DNA from: an uncultured Eubacteriales bacterium
GTDB lineage: Bacteria > Bacillota > Clostridia > Lachnospirales > CAG-274
Length of the DNA stretch: 9,613 bases
Direction: 5' to 3'
Assembly: GCA_902497185.1 (NCBI GenBank)
Contig: CABVEG010000047.1
Location: forward strand, 1 to 9,613
Shown: positions 5,279-9,613 of the stretch, in pieces
Layout of the letters: every line of letters begins with the position of its first letter
Position numbering within the stretch: position 1 is the stretch's first letter
The notes under the pieces: generated by a model
Told to the model about the DNA's origin: nothing
Database searches by the model: none
What the model saw: the letters and a program-made list of their open reading frames with translations, nothing else
Program-made: the position numbers and the translations under genes

Positions 5279-6827
5279 ATACTCTTTTAACAATGATAAG
5301 TTTTTGATTAGGATAAATCAAGTCAGGATTTTCAATGTTATTTATATCTGCAATATCCTGTACTGTGGTATTAAATCTTTTTGCAAGTTTCCAAAGTGTA
5401 TCTCCTTTTTTTACAACATAAAGGGCTATGCTTGGTATTTTATCAATTATTTCAGGCGGAAGGGGCGTAATTACTGCATCTGTAATAAGATTAATACACT
5501 TTCTTTCTTTAACTGTGGTGTTTGTGTTAAGTGCACATCTTACTTCAACCTCTCTGTCTGAAAGCATATTAAAGCCAATATGGGCAATATTTGCCCTTAC
5601 ATTTGCCTCCATACCTTCTTCGGCACCTCTGGCATCTATTGCCTGAGTAAAGGGAACCGTTTTGGAATGGCTGAATATAGGCATTTCATCATTTCCTGTA
5701 ATATACATTATATCAATGTTTATTGCTCCTTCTATAACTACCTTGTTTTCATAAATTGATATATCATCAATATAAACCGTGCCTGTAGCTCTAAAGATTT
5801 GGAGCATATCAGGGCATTTCTCGTCAAGAGTAATTATTTCCTTAACAGGGCACTGCCCTCTGTTCTTGCATACCAAAGCAGAGTAGCAAAGTTCTGTTAC
5901 AGTAAAGCTTACATCGTTGTTAAGAGCATAGGCATCTTCAAGTATTTCGTTTACCTCATTTTGGCTGGTGTTAATGTTGGCACCCAGATTTATTTCCATA
6001 CTTATAATTCTGGGCTCTCCATCATCGTTTTCAAGAATATTATAAAAACAATCCTTTACATATAAATTGACATCGGCTGTACTGTCAATATCGGTATTTT
6101 CTGCCTCAAGGGCAAAATTAAATGGTATATCAAACTCATAAATTTCAGGAAAACCTCCCTCCGTGCTTGTATACAGAACAACAACAGATACATCGCCTCT
6201 TGTGTCAACAGAATCCTCCTGTGGCTTAAATTCGGAATTTGTTATGTTGCAGCTTACACTTAATATTTCTGATATAGGCAGTTTGGTAGCAGGTAGAGAA
6301 ACATCTTCCGTTACGCTAAAGTTTTCTCTTTTTTGACAAAGCGTTCTGGAGGTGCTTACATTTGCAAACTGCTGTTGCTCTCTTGGTATGTCATATAGGT
6401 CTGTAATAGCTTCTATTTCTGCTGTATCTGTTATACTGCCTCTTATCTCTGACATTACCTTGCAGCTGATTTTTCTGTCATTTATTTTTTTACACTCTGT
6501 ATTTGAAATGTCTGCATTAATATTTGAGAGCATATCGGCGGAGGCGCCCTCTATATTTATAAAATCATTTACGGGAATTTCAGTTGAAACACTATGTACA
6601 CCCTTGTCCTTGCCACAATATAATATGTTAATAAGGATTCTGCCCTTGTAGCTTAAACGATTTTCCTCGGTGTGGCTTTCTTCGGGAATTATGTTTGCAT
6701 CACACTTTAATATAATGTCAATATCAGGCTGATTATCTCGCAATACAATTTCGCTTTCCTGTATAAGCTGTGTTTTTTCACTGCCTATACTTTTGTCTGC
6801 TGTTATATTTTTAGTTATATAATTCAT
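5277..6827 (-). CDS. SPOCS-domain (DUF3794) protein with C-terminal LysM, probable spore envelope protein
   Basis: A 516-residue protein with three SPOCS/DUF3794-type repeats (about 25-100, 175-250 and 330-405). Each has strand patterns leading to a V-x-V-L-Y or I-x-I-L/M-Y core. A C-terminal LysM domain follows (470-516: VKKGDTLWKLAKRFNTT, then IYPNQKLIIV). LysM binds the glycan of peptidoglycan or its precursors. SPOCS domains occur in spore-coat assembly proteins, and the order SPOCS then terminal LysM recalls SpoVID of Bacillus. There is no signal peptide or membrane segment, which fits assembly on the forespore from the mother-cell cytoplasm. The ATG at 6827 is chosen because GGAGG lies 9 nt before it; an upstream TTG (6848) would place that SD inside the gene. 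The SD is buried in a long hairpin (6832-6881). No sporulation sigma promoter could be identified, so the spore role is family inference. Confidence 0.92.
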   Translation of the reverse strand: MNYITKNITADKSIGSEKTQLIQESEIVLRDNQPDIDIILKCDANIIPEESHTEENRLSYKGRILINILYCGKDKGVHSVSTEIPVNDFINIEGASADMLSNINADISNTECKKINDRKISCKVMSEIRGSITDTAEIEAITDLYDIPREQQQFANVSTSRTLCQKRENFSVTEDVSLPATKLPISEILSVSCNITNSEFKPQEDSVDTRGDVSVVVLYTSTEGGFPEIYEFDIPFNFALEAENTDIDSTADVNLYVKDCFYNILENDDGEPRIISMEINLGANINTSQNEVNEILEDAYALNNDVSFTVTELCYSALVCKNRGQCPVKEIITLDEKCPDMLQIFRATGTVYIDDISIYENKVVIEGAINIDIMYITGNDEMPIFSHSKTVPFTQAIDARGAEEGMEANVRANIAHIGFNMLSDREVEVRCALNTNTTVKERKCINLITDAVITPLPPEIIDKIPSIALYVVKKGDTLWKLAKRFNTTVQDIADINNIENPDLIYPNQKLIIVKRV

Positions 6828-6831
6828 ATAC

Positions 6832-6881
6832 AAAAACCTCCATATCAATATACTTTAGTATATTAGGGATATGGAGGTTTT
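6832..6881 (-). promoter_or_regulatory. Long hairpin that buries the SPOCS/LysM ribosome binding site
   Basis: Perfect 14-bp arms (6833-6846 and 6868-6881) are stacked, after a three-base bulge, on a perfect 7-bp helix (6847-6853 with 6858-6864, loop TTTA on the plus strand). On the minus-strand RNA the 3' arm ends in GGAGGTTTT, which is the SD of the gene starting at 6827. The matching AAAACCTCC forms the 5' arm. The same hairpin plus TTTTT could terminate transcripts from mrp. Confidence 0.75.
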
Positions 6882-6904
6882 ATGATTGTTAAAAAAAAAT
6901 TGTT

Positions 6905-7735
6905 TTAGCTGTTTAAAGCCTCAATAACATTATTAGTAATTTTCTTAAATTCTGCTGCAATTTCAGCCTTAATATTATCATAGCCGTTATCAGCCATACC
7001 TGAAACGGTAACATCGGTAGGCAGTTCGCCTAAAAGGGCAATTTCATTTTGAATTAAAAATTCAGTTGTGTTTTCACCGTCATAAATTTTAATCTTTTCA
7101 CCGCAGTGAGGGCAGATTATATAGCTCATATTTTCCACAAGACCTAAAATAGGAACATTAAGCATCTTAGTCATATTTATAGACTTAGAAACTATCATAT
7201 TTACCATATCTTGAGGAATACTTACCATAACAATACCGCTTAAAGGAATACTTTGCATTACTGTAAGGGAAATATCACCTGTTCCGGGAGGCATATCAAC
7301 TATAAGGTAGTCAAGCTCGCCCCAAAGCGCCTCAACCCAGAACTGCTTTACACAGCTTGAAAGCATAGCACCTCTCCATACTACAGGCTGATTTTCATCG
7401 GGAAGCATAAGATTAAGGCTTAATACCTTAATACCATCCTCATTTTCAACAGGAATTATAAGGTTATTTTCAGCAAAGGCTCTCTTGCCTGTTAAGCCCA
7501 TAAGTCTACAGGCACTTGGTCCTGTAATATCAGCATCTAAAAGACCTACTGAAAAGCCTTTTTTTGCAAGCTCTTTAGCAAGCATAGCTGACACTGTTGA
7601 TTTACCGACACCACCTTTGCCACTCATTACACCGATAATATTTTTTACCTTGTTAAGCGGATTGTTTTCAATTCCGCACTTGCCGCTGTCATTGCCGCAC
7701 TTGCCATGTGACGGACATGAGTTGCAGTCTGCCAT
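6905..7735 (-). CDS. mrp: Mrp/ApbC/NBP35-family P-loop ATPase, iron-sulfur cluster carrier
   Basis: A 276-residue cytosolic ParA/MinD-like ATPase of the family that binds and transfers [4Fe-4S] clusters to apoproteins. It has a deviant Walker A SGKGGVGKST (38-47), a Walker A' region DADITGPS (67-74), DMPPGTGD (147-154), and a CPHC pair (208-211) that in this family bridges a cluster between two subunits. The N-terminus adds four cysteines (4, 7, 13 and 20), an NBP35-like feature seen in clostridial members, instead of the DUF59 domain of longer Mrp proteins. Three ATGs crowd the start. SD AAAGGAGAT overlaps the ATG at 7744, so the in-frame ATG at 7735, 9 nt past GGAG, is preferred. It lies 35 bp after rlmB, probably in the same operon. 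Confidence 0.93.
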   Translation of the reverse strand: MADCNSCPSHGKCGNDSGKCGIENNPLNKVKNIIGVMSGKGGVGKSTVSAMLAKELAKKGFSVGLLDADITGPSACRLMGLTGKRAFAENNLIIPVENEDGIKVLSLNLMLPDENQPVVWRGAMLSSCVKQFWVEALWGELDYLIVDMPPGTGDISLTVMQSIPLSGIVMVSIPQDMVNMIVSKSINMTKMLNVPILGLVENMSYIICPHCGEKIKIYDGENTTEFLIQNEIALLGELPTDVTVSGMADNGYDNIKAEIAAEFKKITNNVIEALNS

Positions 7736-7742
7736 ACATAAC

Positions 7743-7751
7743 ATCTCCTTT
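7743..7751 (-). promoter_or_regulatory. mrp ribosome binding site (decides the start)
   Basis: AAAGGAGAT on the minus strand overlaps the first in-frame ATG (7742-7744). Spacing therefore favours the ATG at 7735, three codons later. Confidence 0.75.
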
Positions 7752-7770
7752 GTAAAGTTTGTATTATTTA

Positions 7771-8601
7771 TTAATTAAATTTTCTCTGTCTTACTACCTC
7801 ATACATAATAAGACCTGCTGAAACACTTGCATTAAGTGAATCTATACTGCCATACATAGGAATACCTACCGTAAAGTCGCACTTCTTTTTAACAAGCTCG
7901 CTTACGCCTGAACCCTCGTTGCCAATTACAAGGGCAATAGCACCCTTTCTTCCTGACATATCAGCACAGGCAACCCATATATTTTCCTTTTTAAGCTCGT
8001 CAATAGCTCTAGCCATATTTGTTACTCTTGCTACAGGCACAAATTCAAGAGCACCTGCCGAAGTCTTGCTTACAATAGCTGTTAAACCTACAGCTCTTCT
8101 CTTAGGAATAACTACACCGTGAGCACCTACAGCATCGGCTGTTCTTATAATAGCGCCTAAGTTGTGAGGGTCAGTTATTTCATCACATAAAATAATGAAT
8201 GGGTCTTCACCCTTATTTCTTGCATTTTCAATAATATCACTTAACTCACAGTATTCATGGGCAGGGCAGAGGGCAATAACACCCTGATTATTATTACTCT
8301 TTGAAATAAGAGCCATTTTTTCTTTGTCCACTTCCTGAACAATAATACCTTTTTCTCTTGCTTTGGCAACTATTACTTTTAGTGTACCCTCAATTCCGCC
8401 TTTTTTTACAATAATTTTATCAATAGGCTTATCGTGATTTAATGCCTCTAATACGGGGTTTCTGCCCTCAAGCTGTAAGCCTTCTTCAAAAGCTGAATTG
8501 TCCTCATACTTTTGAGCTCTGCTGTCACGAGGTCTGAAATCTCTTTTTTCGGGGCGTCTTTCTGACTTCATTTTGCTTCTTCTGTTGTCCTGTCTTTTCA
8601 T
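7771..8601 (-). CDS. rlmB: 23S rRNA (guanosine 2'-O) methyltransferase, TrmH/RlmB family
   Basis: A 276-residue SPOUT methyltransferase that uses S-adenosylmethionine to 2'-O-methylate RNA, in this family usually a 23S rRNA guanosine. An Arg/Lys-rich flexible tail (1-40) precedes the L30e-like RNA-binding domain (LEGRNPVLEAL, 44-54, onward). The knotted catalytic domain carries motif 1 DPHNLGAIIRTADA (144-157), motif 2 IGNEGSG (226-232) and motif 3 with SLNASVSAG (255-263). Between WVACAD and AIALVIG there are only six residues (MSGRKG), about eight fewer than in the Bacillus homologue as I recall it, which suggests a short in-frame deletion in a surface loop. The ATG has SD AAAAGGAG and lies 11 bp after mrnC. 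The gene order cysS-mrnC-rlmB is conserved in Firmicutes. tRNA specificity cannot be excluded by sequence alone. Confidence 0.93.
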   Translation of the reverse strand: MKRQDNRRSKMKSERRPEKRDFRPRDSRAQKYEDNSAFEEGLQLEGRNPVLEALNHDKPIDKIIVKKGGIEGTLKVIVAKAREKGIIVQEVDKEKMALISKSNNNQGVIALCPAHEYCELSDIIENARNKGEDPFIILCDEITDPHNLGAIIRTADAVGAHGVVIPKRRAVGLTAIVSKTSAGALEFVPVARVTNMARAIDELKKENIWVACADMSGRKGAIALVIGNEGSGVSELVKKKCDFTVGIPMYGSIDSLNASVSAGLIMYEVVRQRKFN

Positions 8602-8612
8602 AATTTCTCCTT

Positions 8613-9011
8613 TTAATGTATTGCTTCAAGTCCTATGTTATATAGCTCCTCTATTCTCTCACACTCACCCTTTAAGTACAGATAACCAAAAAGTGCCTCA
8701 ACACCTGTAGCACGTCTGTAATCAACTATTGACTGATTTTTAGCTGATGTGTGACTTTTGGCGTTTCTTCCTCTTTTAAGCACTCCAAGCTCCTCTTCAG
8801 TTAGTTTATCCTCTATGGCTGAATACATTTTTGACTGAGCGGTGGCATTTACAATAGCCTTTGCTTTTTTGTGCATAATATTTACGGGAGAATTTCCCTC
8901 TGCAACTATCATACCTCTTGTAAGAAGGTCAAATATTGTATCGCCTATAAAGGCAAGGGCAAGAGAATTAAGACTTTTGGGGTCAGCATTTATGTTTTTA
9001 AAAATATCCAT
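8613..9011 (-). CDS. mrnC: Mini-ribonuclease III
   Basis: A 132-residue RNase III catalytic domain without the double-stranded RNA-binding domain. In Bacillus this dimeric enzyme matures the ends of 23S precursor rRNA. The signature FIGDTIFDLLTR (21-32) holds the metal-binding Asp24. The conserved HKKAKAIVNATAQ (48-60), GRNAKSHTSAKN (81-92) and VEALFGYLYL (104-113, with the probable second acidic ligand Glu105) follow. Length is normal for the family. An open frame extends upstream to 9059, but SD AGGAG (9016-9020) sits just before the ATG at 9011, so that start is used. The SD overlaps the cysS stop codon TAG (9019-9021), which suggests translational coupling to cysS. Confidence 0.94.
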   Translation of the reverse strand: MDIFKNINADPKSLNSLALAFIGDTIFDLLTRGMIVAEGNSPVNIMHKKAKAIVNATAQSKMYSAIEDKLTEEELGVLKRGRNAKSHTSAKNQSIVDYRRATGVEALFGYLYLKGECERIEELYNIGLEAIH

Positions 9012-9018
9012 ATTTCTC

Positions 9019-9613
9019 CTATTTGTAAGACCAGCGAACGCCTGCTCTTGTGTCCTCAATTACTACACCCTTACTGCTTAACTCTTCTCTTATGGCATCA
9101 GCTCTTGCAAAATCCTTTGCTTTCTTTGCGGCTGTTCTTTCTGCAATAAGTGCCTCAACCTCATCAGCTGAAATCTGATTGTTCTTTGTTTCATCATAAG
9201 GCTTAATACCGAGAATGTTGCAGAGAGTAAGCATTTTTTCTCTTATGGCTTTTACAAATTCCTTTGAAGAATTTTCTGTCACATTTACATTTGCAAACTT
9301 GGCAATTTCAAAAATTGCAGTTACGGCATCAGCAGTGTTGAAGTCATCGTCCATAGCTTTTTCAAACTGAACTCTGAATTTGTCGGCATCAGCATTAAGC
9401 CTAGCTTCATCTTCTGTCATTGAGCCTTGAGCCTTGCTTTCCATAAATAAAAGTGACTTATAAGCATTTTTGATTCTGTCAAGACCTGCACCTGCTGCCT
9501 CCATTAACTCTCTAGAGAAGTTAATAGGGCTTCTGTAGTGACCGCTTAAAATAAAGAATCTTACTACGTCATAAGGAATATGTTCAACAATTTCTCTTAA
9601 TGTAAAGAAGTTA
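9019..9613 (-). CDS. cysS: Cysteinyl-tRNA synthetase, C-terminal part (runs off the right edge)
   Basis: The last 197 codons of a class I synthetase that charges tRNA-Cys in the cytoplasm. The first whole codons in the window read NFFTLREIVEH, the segment that directly follows the KMSKS loop in CysRS, so the catalytic half and HIGH motif lie outside. Then come the PYDVVRFFILSGHYRSPINFS helix, the DALR-type anticodon-binding helical bundle, and the typical C-terminal helix-strand end (LIAERTAAKKAKDFARADAI through GVRW). The reading frame is continuous from the edge to TAG at 9019-9021. It is the first visible gene of the cysS-mrnC-rlmB-mrp series; its promoter is outside. Confidence 0.96.
   Translation of the reverse strand, partial: NFFTLREIVEHIPYDVVRFFILSGHYRSPINFSRELMEAAGAGLDRIKNAYKSLLFMESKAQGSMTEDEARLNADADKFRVQFEKAMDDDFNTADAVTAIFEIAKFANVNVTENSSKEFVKAIREKMLTLCNILGIKPYDETKNNQISADEVEALIAERTAAKKAKDFARADAIREELSSKGVVIEDTRAGVRWSYK

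Noticed and set aside
6889..6904. Run of nine T on the minus strand just after the mrp stop, as a terminator
   Set aside because: No GC-containing stem of useful length precedes it. The hairpin at 6832-6881 is the better candidate.
9012..9059. Upstream extension of mrnC to 9059 (16 extra residues)
   Set aside because: It would overlap the cysS end in another frame, and the clear SD AGGAG directly precedes the ATG at 9011.

Overview
The window looks like a low-GC, spore-forming anaerobic Firmicute (Clostridia, possibly a Lachnospiraceae relative). This is inferred from AT-rich intergenic DNA, strong Shine-Dalgarno (SD) sites, a SPOCS/LysM spore-type protein, a DacF-like carboxypeptidase and the cysS-mrnC-rlmB gene order. 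No rRNA, tRNA, CRISPR array or intact insertion sequence was seen.

Layout. Positions 1-45 are the last codons of a plus-strand gene, probably a copper-amine-oxidase-N-like surface protein, followed by an intrinsic terminator (74-112). dacF (193-1338, plus) encodes a secreted penicillin-binding D,D-carboxypeptidase. It converges on a minus-strand block that fills the rest of the window. From right to left this block holds cysS (C-terminal part, entering from the right edge), mrnC, rlmB, mrp, a SPOCS-SPOCS-SPOCS-LysM protein, a ribbon-helix-helix-like protein of unknown function, and clpB. cysS-mrnC-rlmB-mrp are close-spaced and form a translation, rRNA-maturation and Fe-S group. The SPOCS/LysM gene follows behind a long hairpin that buries its SD. 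A large branched hairpin then ends that unit. A textbook sigma-A promoter (TTGACA, 17 bp, TACAAT) starts the RHH-clpB pair.

The least ordinary part is the 485-bp convergent gap between dacF and clpB (1339-1823). Its left half is a GC-rich (about 53% over 1441-1620 by my count) chain of near-perfect hairpins bounded by two identical 27-bp direct repeats, each itself a perfect hairpin. Its right half is AT-rich (about 26% over 1621-1800). It holds an 87-nt sequence that folds into a tightly packed three-way junction, preceded on the minus strand by a perfect extended -10 (TGGTATAAT). A plausible reading is a promoter-driven structured RNA firing leftward, joined to or overlapped by a modular palindromic repeat element. 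No family is recognised, and all RNA folds were done by eye.
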